Part shown: positions 18,671 through 27,133 of the stretch, piece by piece
How positions within the stretch are numbered: the stretch's first letter is position 1
Layout: each line of letters begins with the position of its first letter
NCBI GenBank assembly: GCA_963757815.1
Contig: CAVWSN010000038.1
Coordinates: 104,510-168,509, forward strand
Source of the DNA: JACVRW01 sp963757815
GTDB taxonomy: Bacteria; Actinomycetota; Thermoleophilia; Solirubrobacterales; Thermoleophilaceae
DNA length: 64,000 bases
Direction of reading: 5' to 3'
The notes under the pieces: model-generated
Database searches by the model: none
What the model was told of the DNA's origin: nothing
Seen by the model: the letters and a program-made list of their open reading frames with translations, nothing else
Translations under genes and position numbers: made by a program

Positions 18671-19852
18671 ATGGATGATCGACGCGTAATCGTGGTGGGC
18701 GCCGGACCTGCGGGGCTGGCCTCGGCCGCGGAACTGGGACGCAGGGGAGTCCCGGCCCTGGTGCTCGAGCGATCGGAATGGATAGCGGCGTCCTGGCGGG
18801 GCCGCTACGACCGGCTGCGCCTGAACTCGAGCCGCCCCTTCTCGAAGCTGCCCGGTGCGCGTTATGCCCGCGGCACGGGGATCTTCCCGTCACGCTACGA
18901 GGTCGTCGGGTACCTCGAGCGCTACGCGAGGGACCACGCCCTCGACGTGCGCCTTGGAACCGAGCTCGAGCGCATCGACCGGGACGGCGGCGACTGGGTG
19001 CTGCGGACCTCCGCGGGCGACCTGCGCGCCGACCACGTGATCGTGGCGAGCGGCTACGCCCACACCCCGTACACCCCCGAGTGGCCCGGCCGAGACAACT
19101 TCGGCGGTGCGCTCATCCATTCCGGGGAGTACCGCAATGCCGACACGTTCCGCGGCTCCGACGTGCTGGTGGCCGGCTCTGGCTGCTCGGGCATGGAGAT
19201 CGCCTACGACCTCCTCCAGGGCGGGGCGGCACGCGTGCGCATGGCAGTCCGCACCCCGCCGAACATGATCATCCGTGCCCCGCTCGGCCCGCTGTTCGCG
19301 CGGCTGATCGTGAAGCTGCCCACCGAGAAGGCCGATCGCGTCATGCGGAAGGTGCAGCTGAAGGAAGTCGGCGACCTGTCCGCATACGGGCTGCCCATTC
19401 CCGAGGAGGGAGTGGTCAGCAGGCTGAAGCGGCTGGGCGTCGCGCCCAGCATCGTGGACCATGAGGTCGTCGAGGCGATCAAGGCGCGACGGATCGAGAT
19501 CGTCGCCGGCGTCGACGCGCTCGACGAGACGGGCGTGAAGCTCTCCGACGGCACCCGGATCGAGCCCGACGCGATCATCGCCTCGACCGGCTACCGCACC
19601 GGCCTCCAGCCGGTTGTGGGGCACCTCGGAGTGCTCAACGAGCGCGGAGTGCCGCGCGCGCTCGGCGGCGCGGCCGCCGCGCCGGGTCTCCGCTTCGTCG
19701 GCTACATCCCGCGGCCGGCCCAGATCGGCCTGCTCGGCGACGAGGCCGAGCGGGCGGCCAGGGAGATCGTGAGCGACCTGAGCCCCACCGGCTCGGCCGC
19801 CGCACGCAACCGCCGGCGCGGCCGGGCCACGGCCATCGAAGCCAGCAGCTAG
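18671..19852 (+). CDS. Flavin-containing monooxygenase (NAD(P)H/FAD)
   Basis: A 393-residue protein with the FAD-binding motif VIVVGAGPAGLASAAELGRR at the N-terminus, the NADPH-binding VLVAGSGCSGMEIAYDL near residue 165 and the ASTGYRTGLQPVV motif near residue 300. The text RLRLNSSRPFSKLPG is typical of YUC-like/CzcO-like monooxygenases. It probably oxygenates a nitrogen, sulfur or ketone centre using O2; the substrate is not known. The ATG follows GGAG at a usual distance. No operon partner. Confidence 0.88.
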   Translation: MDDRRVIVVGAGPAGLASAAELGRRGVPALVLERSEWIAASWRGRYDRLRLNSSRPFSKLPGARYARGTGIFPSRYEVVGYLERYARDHALDVRLGTELERIDRDGGDWVLRTSAGDLRADHVIVASGYAHTPYTPEWPGRDNFGGALIHSGEYRNADTFRGSDVLVAGSGCSGMEIAYDLLQGGAARVRMAVRTPPNMIIRAPLGPLFARLIVKLPTEKADRVMRKVQLKEVGDLSAYGLPIPEEGVVSRLKRLGVAPSIVDHEVVEAIKARRIEIVAGVDALDETGVKLSDGTRIEPDAIIASTGYRTGLQPVVGHLGVLNERGVPRALGGAAAAPGLRFVGYIPRPAQIGLLGDEAERAAREIVSDLSPTGSAAARNRRRGRATAIEASS

Positions 19853-19903
19853 CGACGGCGGCGGCGGCCGGCGCCCACGCGCGCCGGCCGCCTGACAGCG
19901 CGA

Positions 19904-20248
19904 TCAGTCGTCTTCTGGCCCGTCCTGCTCGCCGCTGTCGCCGTCGTCAACTTGGTTGAGGACATTGAAGCCCTCGTCGAGGTGCACGTCGACCTGGCTG
20001 CCGTCGGAACGCGTGACCTCGACCTCGTACGCGCCCTCCTCGTCACCGGCCTCCGTGCCGGTGACCTTGCCGCCGCCGGTTTCCTGGAGCGCCGCGGCCG
20101 ACGCGCGATCGAGCGCCTTGCCCGTGATCGCCCTCTCGCTGCCGTCGTCATCGCCGCCGCCGGTCGCCCCGGCGATTGCCGCTCCGCCGAGTGCCAGGGC
20201 CGCGAGTGCCAGGACCCCGAGTACCACCTTCTTCATCTTGCTTCCCAT
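19904..20248 (-). CDS. Small secreted PepSY-domain protein
   Basis: A 114-residue protein. MGSKMKKVVLGVLALAALAL is a signal peptide or anchor. Residues 45-105 are one PepSY domain (DRASAAALQETGGGKVTGTE, then YEVEVTRSDGSQVDVHLDEG). The tail is Asp/Glu-rich. PepSY domains are linked to peptidase inhibition or binding in the envelope. The ATG at 20248 has GGAGG about ten bases upstream. It is divergent from the metallo-beta-lactamase-fold gene at 20387. Confidence 0.8.
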   Translation of the reverse strand: MGSKMKKVVLGVLALAALALGGAAIAGATGGGDDDGSERAITGKALDRASAAALQETGGGKVTGTEAGDEEGAYEVEVTRSDGSQVDVHLDEGFNVLNQVDDGDSGEQDGPEDD

Positions 20249-20386
20249 CTTGCCTTGCCTCCTCGTATCGGACCTTCCCACTGATCGGAGAAGCTAGGCG
20301 GGCAAGCTGAGATGGTGCTGAGCGCTTGACTTCAAGCGCACTTGAGGGTGCATTCTTCGAGAGTGATCGAAACAAGGAGCGGACCG

Positions 20387-21046
20387 ATGAAACAGCTGAC
20401 TCGACTGGAGACGGTGATCCCGGGCCTGCATGCCACGACCCCCGAGCCGCTGCCTTTCGCCACCTCTCTGCACGCGCGCGCCTTCGTCCTCGAGCGCGAC
20501 CGGGGCAACATCCTCGTCTACAGCACGACCGGGCTCGAAGCCGACGCCGCCGCGATCGAGGATCTCGGCGGGATCTCTCGTCACTACCTGAACCATCGCC
20601 ACGAGGCGGCGTTCGCGTCCGACGCGGTACAGGCCCCCCTGTTCGTACACGAGAACGAACGCGCCTCGGTCGAGAGGGCCTACCACGTGCGCGGCACATT
20701 CTCGCGGCGGCACCTGCTCGACGACGACTTCGAGGTGATCCCGACCCCCGGCCACACGAGCGGAGCGACCGCGTACCTGTGGGACAGCGGCGGGCACCGT
20801 GCCCTGTTCACGGGCGACACGATCTTCCTCTCGGACGGCGAGTGGGTGGCCGCGGTTCTGGAGGGCTCGAGCGACCGCGCCTCCTACCTCGAGAGCCTCG
20901 AGCTCATCCGCGAGCTCGACTTCGACGTGCTCGTGCCCTGGGCGGCGAGTGCCGGCGAGCCCTACCACTCCGTCGTCAGCCAGGCAGAGACGCAGCGCCG
21001 CATCGACGCGATCATCGAACGCGTCCGTCGCGGCGAGCCACGCTGA
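20387..21046 (+). CDS. Metallo-beta-lactamase-fold protein with a reduced metal site
   Basis: A 219-residue protein. The usual HxHxDH motif is replaced by NHRHEAAF (near residue 70), keeping two His but lacking the Asp-His pair. Later ligands PGHTSGA and LFTGDTIF are kept. It may therefore bind one metal or none. AAGGAG lies nine bases before the ATG. It precedes another MBL-fold gene with a similar loss, 64 bp downstream. Confidence 0.8.
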   Translation: MKQLTRLETVIPGLHATTPEPLPFATSLHARAFVLERDRGNILVYSTTGLEADAAAIEDLGGISRHYLNHRHEAAFASDAVQAPLFVHENERASVERAYHVRGTFSRRHLLDDDFEVIPTPGHTSGATAYLWDSGGHRALFTGDTIFLSDGEWVAAVLEGSSDRASYLESLELIRELDFDVLVPWAASAGEPYHSVVSQAETQRRIDAIIERVRRGEPR

Positions 21047-21110
21047 TCCGCTCGCCCGGGCCGGTCCCCGCGCCGACCCGCCTCCCCCGGCTCGCCATAG
21101 GGTTCCGCGG

Positions 21111-21914
21111 ATGGAGAGATTCATCTGTGTGACCTGCGGGACACAGTTCCCGGACAGCTCCGACCCGCCCAGCGCCTGCCCGATTTGCACCGACCCGCGC
21201 CAGTACGTCCCCCCGGAGGGGCAGCGCTGGACGACCATGTCGGAGCTCGCGGCCGAGCGCCAGAACGAGGTCCGGCAGGACGGCGAGCTCGTCGGCATCG
21301 GCACGACGCCCTGGTTCGCCATCGGCCAGCGCGCGCTGCTGGTCCCGTTCGGCGACTCCAACATCCTCTGGGACTGCATAACGCTCATCGACGACGCCAG
21401 CGCCGGCGAGGTCGAGCGGCGCGGCGGCCTGGCCGGGATCGCCATCTCGCATCCGCACTACTACTCGGGCATGGTCGAGTGGGCCCAGCGCTTCGGTTGC
21501 CCCATCTATCTCCATGGAGCCGACGCCGAATGGGTGATGCGGCCCGACCCGGCGATCGAGCACTGGGACGGTGAGACCAACGAGCTCGGCAACGGCCTCA
21601 CGCTGATCCGGGGCGGCGGCCACTTTCCCGGCGGGACGATGCTGCATCGTGCCGAGGGCGCCGGCTCCCTCCTCACCGGGGACATCATCCAGGTGATCCC
21701 CGACCGCACGCACGTCGCGTTCATGTGGAGCTATCCCAACCTGGTCCCGCTGCCCGAGAGCGCGGTTCACGGGATCGCGGCCGCGGTCGAGCCGTTCGAG
21801 TACGACGCGATCTACGGCGCCTGGTGGGATCGCCTGATCCCGTCCGGCGCGACGGAGGTCGTGCGGCGCTCGGTCGAGCGCTACGGGGCCGCGCTGCGCG
21901 GCGAGCTCGGGTAG
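21111..21914 (+). CDS. MBL-fold protein with an N-terminal rubredoxin-like zinc knuckle
   Basis: A 267-residue protein. It opens with MERFICVTCGTQF and SACPICTDPRQY, two CxxC pairs forming a small zinc or iron site. The MBL part has SHPHYYSGMVEW in place of HxHxDH, then GGGHFPGGTMLH (His) and SLLTGDIIQV (Asp). The catalytic type is unclear. Such knuckle-MBL proteins are annotated as hydrolases without a known substrate. The preceding gene is also an MBL-fold protein, so they may be co-transcribed. Confidence 0.8.
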   Translation: MERFICVTCGTQFPDSSDPPSACPICTDPRQYVPPEGQRWTTMSELAAERQNEVRQDGELVGIGTTPWFAIGQRALLVPFGDSNILWDCITLIDDASAGEVERRGGLAGIAISHPHYYSGMVEWAQRFGCPIYLHGADAEWVMRPDPAIEHWDGETNELGNGLTLIRGGGHFPGGTMLHRAEGAGSLLTGDIIQVIPDRTHVAFMWSYPNLVPLPESAVHGIAAAVEPFEYDAIYGAWWDRLIPSGATEVVRRSVERYGAALRGELG

Positions 21915-21954
21915 GGGCCGCGGCGCCGGCCGGGCCTGGCACTCTCCCGCGCGC

Positions 21955-22734
21955 GTGTATCTCGAGCTCGACACGCTCGTGCTTGATGCGGCGCAGGCGC
22001 TCTGCGTCGCGCTGCCTGCGGCGGGCATGCCGGCGGCTCTGCTGCGCTTCGGCGGCCGTGGCTGGGCGCTCGTGGCGCCGCTGTCGGTGGTGGGGACCGT
22101 CGCCGCGATCGCTCTGGCCTCGGCGAGCGCCGACGCGCTCACCTGGATCGCGCTCGTGCTCGTGCCTCCGGGCTGCGCGCTCGCGCTTGGCTGGGCGGCG
22201 CACGGCGCGCGTCCGTGGTTGGCGCTGCTGACGGTGCCGTTACTCGCGGCGGCGTTCGCCGGGCCCGATGACCCGGCGGGGCGCGTCGCGCGCCTGGCCC
22301 TGATCGTCGGATCATGCGTGACCGTGGGCAGGCTGCTGGCCGCCGCAGCGCCGCTCACGCTCCTCAAGGCGGGCGTGGTCCTGATGGCCGTCGTGGACGC
22401 CGTGTACATCTTCGGCGACCTGGCCGACGAGCAGAACGCGATGTTCAACGCCGCCGTGCCCGCCGAGGGGCTCCCGCGCCTGCAGCTGGCGCACATCGGA
22501 GACGTGTCGACCGACTACGGCGACTACTTCGTGGCGGGGCTGGTGGGAGGGATCCTCGCCGCAGAGCACCGCCCCCAGGTCGCGGCGGCCGTGCTGACGT
22601 TCGCCGTCGCGCAGGCCTGGAACCAGCTCTTCCTCGTAGTGGACGGCCTGCCGGGCACGATCCCGCCGGCGGTCGTGATGGTGGGGATGGATGTCTGGGC
22701 CGCTCGTTGGCGCCGCCCCCGTAGTGCGATGTAG
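21955..22734 (+). CDS. Polytopic membrane protein, possible GxGD-type aspartyl protease
   Basis: A 259-residue protein with seven or eight hydrophobic helices. I do not recognise it firmly. In order it contains an Asp in a helix (VVLMAVVDAVYIFGDL), the text IGDVSTDYGDYFVAGLVGG about 40 residues later, and a late helix with GTIPPAVVMVG. This order resembles presenilin/SPP proteases (helix Asp, GxGD, PAL), but the match is loose. GTG 21955 start; no clear ribosome binding site. It ends 12 bp before the secreted hydrolase. Confidence 0.6.
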   Translation: MYLELDTLVLDAAQALCVALPAAGMPAALLRFGGRGWALVAPLSVVGTVAAIALASASADALTWIALVLVPPGCALALGWAAHGARPWLALLTVPLLAAAFAGPDDPAGRVARLALIVGSCVTVGRLLAAAAPLTLLKAGVVLMAVVDAVYIFGDLADEQNAMFNAAVPAEGLPRLQLAHIGDVSTDYGDYFVAGLVGGILAAEHRPQVAAAVLTFAVAQAWNQLFLVVDGLPGTIPPAVVMVGMDVWAARWRRPRSAM

Positions 22735-22746
22735 GCTCGGGTTTCG

Positions 22747-24658
22747 ATGCGAGCGGGCTGCCGTTGGCTTGTCGGGGCCCTCGTCCTCATCGCCGGGATG
22801 CCGGCGGCCGCCGGCGCCCAACCGGTGACCAAGCGCTGTCCGGACGATCCCCGCGCGCGCTGCGGCTCGGTGCGGGTGCCGCTCATCCGCGCCGCGCCCG
22901 ACGGCGGCGGGCGCAAGCTCCGGGTCCACTTCCGCGTGTTCCGGCGCACCGACCGCTCGCGGCCCGGGCTGGAGCCGATCGTCGCCGTCGAGGGCGGCCC
23001 GGGCTACCCGTCGATCGGCTCGGCCGAGTCCTATCTGTTCCTGCTCGGCCCGATGCGGCGCCGCCACGACCTGATCGTCGTCGACAACCGCGGCACGGGC
23101 CGCTCCGGCGCGATCAATTGCCCGCGCCTGCAGGCGCTGAAGGGCGAGTATGAGCGCGAGGCCGCCCGCTGCGCGCGGAAGCTCGGTCACGCGGCCAACG
23201 CCTACGGCACCGGCGCGGCGGCGGACGACCTGGCGGCCGTGCTCGACAAGCTGCGCGTGCGGGTGGTCGACGTGTACGGGGACTCGTACGGCACCTACTT
23301 TGCGCAGGCGTTCGCGGTGCGGCACCCGGCGCGCGTGCGGGCGGTCGTCCTCGACGCCGCCTACGGGGTCGACGGCTTCGACCCGTGGGTGCGAGAGGAG
23401 TCGGTGGCGCTGCGCTTCGCCTGGCAGGAGGTGTGCCGCCGCTCGGCGAGCTGCCGCGGGCAGCCGCTCGCCGAGCTTCGCCGCATGGCGCACCGGCTCG
23501 AGGCCAGGCCTTTCGTCGCCACCGGACGCGACGCCGACGGCGGTCGCCACCGGGTGAACGTCGACGGCTCCGCGCTCGGGCAGATGGCCGGCGACGCGTC
23601 CTACTACTACTCGATCTTCCGCGACCTGCTGGCGGCGCAGCGGGCATACCGGCGGGGAGACCGGGAGCCGCTCCTGCGCCTTGCGGCCGAGGACCTGCCG
23701 TTCACGGGCGGAGGCCCGGTCCAGGACTACTCGGAGGGCGCCTACGTGGCGGTCGCCTGCCACGACTATCCGACCCTGTGGGACCCCAGGGCGCCGTTTC
23801 GGGAGCGGCGCGCCCAGCTCACGGCCGCCCGCGCCCTGCTCGAGCCGGACGCCTACGCGCCCTTCCCCAACGACATCTGGCTGCGCTCCCTGTACATCGA
23901 TCAGACGATCACCGGCTGCCTGCGCTGGCCGGCGCCGAGGTATCCCGATCCGCCCGTGCCGCCCGGGGCGGTCTTCCCGGGGATTCCCGTGCTCGTGCTC
24001 GACGGCGACCTCGACATGATCACCCCGCTGGGCGACTCGATCCGCGCCGCGGGGCTGTTCCCGAGCTCGACGCTCGTGACGGTCCGGAACGTGGGGCACG
24101 TGACGGCGCTCGCCGACTTCGACGGCTGCACGTCGGGGATCGTGCGCCGCTTCCTGAGGACACTCTCGCCCGGCGACACGAGCTGCGCCTCGCGCACTCA
24201 GGAGATCCACGTGGTGCCGAAGTTCCCGCGCCGCGTGGCCGGGGCGCCGGCGGCCTCCCGAGCGGCGCGCGGTGACCGCTCCGGTCGGGCTCGACCGCCG
24301 CGCCGCCTGGGCCGCTGCCTGGGCGGTCGGGGATGCGCTCGCGCGCTACCAGCTGATGAGCGGCGTGCGCGGGCACGGGCTGCGCGGTGGGCGCTTCGTG
24401 GACGTGGGCGGCTCCTATTACTCCCATCAGCCGGTCCGTCTGCTTTTGCGAGGGGTGCGCTTCGTGTCGGACCTCGCCGTGAGCGGCAGCGTCGAATGGG
24501 ATCGGCGCGCGGGCAGGGTCACTGCGCGCGTGCGCGTGCGCGGGGCTCGTGTTGGCAGGCTGCGGATCGGCTGGCGGACGCGGGAGACGCACGCGGTGGC
24601 TTCGTTGCGGGGGAGGCTGGGCGGGCGGGTGGTGCGGGTGGTGACGCCGGCGCCTTGA
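22747..24658 (+). CDS. Secreted alpha/beta hydrolase (TAP-like peptidase), one frameshift
   Basis: About 636 residues after repair. A signal peptide (LVGALVLIAGMPAAAGA) precedes an alpha/beta hydrolase domain: VAVEGGPGYPS (oxyanion region), VVDNRGTGRSG, nucleophile GDSYGTYFAQ near residue 182, Asp in LVLDGDLDMITP and His in VRNVGHVTAL. This is the pattern of tripeptidyl-aminopeptidase-like SlpD/E proteins. A further 120-residue domain follows (SYYSHQPVRLLLRGVRFVSD). The frame shifts at 24269-24270; removing one G gives AARVTAPVGLD. Confidence 0.82.
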
Positions 24659-24726
24659 GGGGGCCCGCGGCCGGCGCTCGTTCCTCGCGGCGCCTGCCCC
24701 GGACCGGATCGAACGGCAGCAAGATG

Positions 24727-24785
24727 GGGCCGACCGCGGCAGAGTGCCGACCCAGAGAGCGGGCCGACCGCGGCAGAGTGCCGAC
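24727..24785 (+). repeat. Perfect 25-bp direct repeat, two copies
   Basis: gggccgaccgcggcagagtg plus ccgac occurs at 24727-24751 and again at 24761-24785, nine bases apart. It lies in the non-coding gap 24659-24882. The second copy runs into the hairpin at 24780-24814. Confidence 0.85.
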
Positions 24786-24814
24786 TTGGTGTCGTCACAC
24801 GACATCAAGGCGGC
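24780..24814. repeat. Hairpin related to the one at 2330-2364
   Basis: Inner stem TGTCGT/ACGACA (24790-24795 with 24799-24804) and outer arms GCCGACTT/AAGGCGGC with one mismatch. Sequence and layout match the hairpin at 2330-2364, which suggests a dispersed palindromic element. Confidence 0.6.
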
Positions 24815-24851
24815 ATCGTTCGCTCTCTTGGCGGGCGAGTGTTAGCTTGAC

Positions 24852-24861
24852 CTTACGTAAG
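24852..24861. promoter_or_regulatory. Palindrome CTTACGTAAG upstream of the ArsR gene, likely operator
   Basis: A perfect ten-base palindrome 21 bp before the GTG start of the ArsR regulator, in an unusually AT-rich stretch for this DNA. ArsR proteins commonly bind such sites in their own promoters. The assignment is by position only. Confidence 0.5.
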
Positions 24862-24882
24862 TAATCGCTTAAACTCTGTCTC

Positions 24883-25215
24883 GTGCAGAGCGCAATCGAG
24901 GCCATCGCTGCCCCTCGCCGGCGGGACATTCTCCGCCTGGTCCACGGCACCGAGCTGACCGCGGGCGCTATCGCCGCGAACTTCGGCGACGTCTCGCGGC
25001 CGGCGATCTCCCAGCACCTGCGGGTGTTGCGCGAGGCGGGGCTGCTGCGCGAGCGCCGCGACGGGACGCGCCGTCTCTACAGCGCGGATCCCGGCGGCCT
25101 CGATGGCCTGCGCGAGTTCCTCGAGCGGTTCTGGGACGAGCGGCTCGAGACCTTGAAGACAGAAGCAGAGCAAGAAGAGAGGAGCAGGCGCCGTGCCAGA
25201 GACAACCGGAACTGA
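24883..25215 (+). CDS. ArsR-family winged-helix repressor
   Basis: A 110-residue protein. The winged helix covers residues 1-85 (AAPRRRDILRLVHGTELTAG, then DVSRPAISQHLRVLREAGLL, then RERRDGTRRLYSADPGG). No metal-binding cysteines are visible. This subtype is usually paired with an SRPBCC gene, as here: the next gene starts inside this one (25193), so the two are co-translated. GTG start. Confidence 0.88.
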   Translation: MQSAIEAIAAPRRRDILRLVHGTELTAGAIAANFGDVSRPAISQHLRVLREAGLLRERRDGTRRLYSADPGGLDGLREFLERFWDERLETLKTEAEQEERSRRRARDNRN

Positions 25216-25638
25216 AGCGATTGTGCGCGAGGTGCAGATCGACGCGAGCCCCGAGACCGTGTTCGGGTTCTTCACCGAGCCCGACAAGATCACGCGCTGG
25301 CTTGCCGAGTCGGCCACCGTCGACCCGCGGCCCGGGCGGAATCAACCACCAGACCCACCCGGGCGGAGACGGAGAACCAGAGCGGCCCGTACTACATGCG
25401 CGGTGAGTTCGTGGAGGTCACGCCGCCGTCGCGGGTGGTGTTCACGTGGGGCTTCGAGAACGAGGACGTCGACGTGAGGCCGGGGGAGAGCACCGTCGAG
25501 GTCACACTCGAGCCCTCCGGCGGCGGCACGCTGCTTCGCCTCGTGCACCGCGACCTTCCCGCGTCCGAGATCGCCAGCCACACAGAGGGCTGGACCGAGC
25601 TGCTCGCCCGTCTCGCCGTCCTGGCGAGCGAGCGCTGA
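25193..25638 (+). CDS. SRPBCC / AHSA1-family protein, two frameshifts
   Basis: About 147 residues after repair. It opens VREVQIDASPETVFGFFTEP and continues KITRWLAESATVDPRPGG, then INHQTHPGGDGEP, then SGPYYMRGEFVEVTPPSRVV and ends EGWTELLARLAVLASER. The three pieces lie in successive frames with one extra base near 25338 and another near 25372. The fold forms a deep ligand pocket; its ligand is unknown. It is coupled to the upstream ArsR gene. Confidence 0.82.
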
Positions 25639-25645
25639 GCGCACG

Positions 25646-25679
25646 GCGCGGCCGGGCATCGAAAGATGCCCGGCCGCGC
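25646..25679 (+). terminator. Strong 15-bp hairpin with GAAA loop
   Basis: gcgcggccgggcatc (25646-25660) pairs perfectly with 25665-25679 around the tetraloop GAAA. It lies eight bases after the stop of the SRPBCC gene and ends the ArsR-SRPBCC unit. Confidence 0.8.
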
Positions 25680-25769
25680 GCGCTGTCGACGGCGAGGCTG
25701 GTCTGAGGCTCGGCGGTCGCCAAGGACGGGAATGATGCCGGGGTGCGATCCCCGAAGAGAGGCTGACCG

Positions 25770-26432
25770 ATGACAGAGCTCACCTTCCGCGAGCGGCCGG
25801 CGGCCGGCGATCCGGCCGGCCTGCTCGTCCTGCATCACGGTCGCGGGACCGACGAGAACGACCTGCTCCCACTGGGCGACGTGCTCGACCCGGAACGGCG
25901 CCTGCACGTCGTTACCCCGCGCGGGCCCCTGACCCTGCCCGGCTGGTCGGGCCACCACTGGTACGTGGTGCCGCGAGTCGGCTACCCCGACCCGGACACC
26001 TTCCGCGCCGCCTTCGCGAGCCTCGCCGAGCTCCACGACGAGCTCTGGCGGCGCACGGGCCTCGGCCCCGAGCAGACCGTGCTGGGCGGCTTCTCGATGG
26101 GCTCGGTGATGAGCTATTCGCTCGGCCTGGCCGGGAACCGGCCGGCGCCCGCCGGCATCCTCGCCTTCTCGGGCTTCGTGCCGGTCGTCGAGGGCTGGAG
26201 CGCCTCGTTCGAGGACCGCCAGGGAACGCGGGCGTTCATCGCCCACGGCCGCAATGACCCGATCATGGAGGTGGGCTTCGCGCGCCGGGCGCGCGAGCTG
26301 CTGGAGCAGGGCGGCCTCGAGGTCGAGTACCACGAGTCGGACGCCGGCCACCACATCGACCCGGCGCACGTTCCGGCCGCGGTCGAGTGGCTGGCGGCGA
26401 CGCTGAGCCTGGAGCGGCCGGCCGAGCGCTGA
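25770..26432 (+). CDS. Phospholipase/carboxylesterase-family alpha/beta hydrolase
   Basis: A 220-residue cytoplasmic hydrolase. LLVLHHGRGTDENDLLPLGD is the family start. The nucleophile is in LGGFSMGSVMSYSLGL, the Asp in FIAHGRNDPIMEVGFA and the His in ESDAGHHIDPAH. It probably hydrolyses a carboxylic or thio-ester. It stands alone, nine bases from the convergent DUF2461 gene. Confidence 0.88.
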   Translation: MTELTFRERPAAGDPAGLLVLHHGRGTDENDLLPLGDVLDPERRLHVVTPRGPLTLPGWSGHHWYVVPRVGYPDPDTFRAAFASLAELHDELWRRTGLGPEQTVLGGFSMGSVMSYSLGLAGNRPAPAGILAFSGFVPVVEGWSASFEDRQGTRAFIAHGRNDPIMEVGFARRARELLEQGGLEVEYHESDAGHHIDPAHVPAAVEWLAATLSLERPAER

Positions 26433-26440
26433 GCCGGCGC

Positions 26441-27067
26441 TCAGCCGCCGGTCGCGGGGCCCACGTGCTTCCCGAGCCAGTTCACGAGCGGGCGCACGCT
26501 CTCGAGCTCCTCGCGGATCCGCTTGTCGGCGGAGCGCTTGTGCAGCCAGGCCCCGACCGGGCGCCGGCGGTAGACGGTCAGCTCCTTCATCCGGAGGCGG
26601 TCGAGCCGCGGATGGTCGAGCGGGTAGCCGCGCGGCGCCCGCTTGAGCTCGGGCGGCGCGGGCTCGAGTCCAGCGTCGGTTGCGACCTTCAGCGCGCGCT
26701 CGAAGGCCGCCGCCCGGCGGCCGTCGTCGATCGCAGCCCGGTAGCGCGCCAACTGGTCGGAGGCGGGATGGTGGAGCCCGCCCGCCACGAGCAGCCCGTC
26801 CAGGGACAGCTCGACGTAATAGCCGCCGGCTGACCCGTAGCCGATGGCCAGGCCGAGCTGCTCCTTGATCGGCGGCCGCATGTGGAAGCGGGTGTCGTGG
26901 TAGGGCCGGAAGAAGTGCGGCTCGCCGAGATCGGTCAGGCCGGCCGCGAGCTCCCGCGCCGGTTCCATCAGAAAGACGTCGTAGCGCTCGCGGTTCGCCT
27001 TGAACCAGTCCCGATCGTTGTTGGCCTCGAGATCGCGCAGGAAGTCGATTGCCTCCGGTGGCCACAT
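26441..27067 (-). CDS. DUF2461-family protein (TIGR02453)
   Basis: A 208-residue protein: AIDFLRDLEANNDRDWFKAN and RERYDVFLMEPARELA are the family opening, followed by YHDTRFHMRPPIKEQLGLAI and YYVELSLDGLLVAGGLHHPA. The ATG at 27067 begins the conserved part. The molecular function of the family is not established. Confidence 0.85.
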   Translation of the reverse strand: MWPPEAIDFLRDLEANNDRDWFKANRERYDVFLMEPARELAAGLTDLGEPHFFRPYHDTRFHMRPPIKEQLGLAIGYGSAGGYYVELSLDGLLVAGGLHHPASDQLARYRAAIDDGRRAAAFERALKVATDAGLEPAPPELKRAPRGYPLDHPRLDRLRMKELTVYRRRPVGAWLHKRSADKRIREELESVRPLVNWLGKHVGPATGG

Positions 27068-27085
27068 GCGGCCGAAGCGTACGCC

Positions 27086-27124
27086 CCGTGCGTTCCCCGG
27101 GCAGGGTGCCCGGGGAACGCACGG
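27086..27124. terminator. 18-bp perfect hairpin between two minus-strand genes
   Basis: ccgtgcgttccccgggca (27086-27103) pairs perfectly with 27107-27124 around GGG. It follows the stop of the gene at 27134 on the minus strand and precedes the start of DUF2461, so it most likely ends transcription of the former. Confidence 0.75.
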
Positions 27125-27133
27125 ATGGTTTGC

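Noticed and set aside
22312..24210. 632-codon minus-strand frame
   Set aside because: Antisense of the membrane protein and secreted hydrolase, which both have clear motifs on the plus strand.
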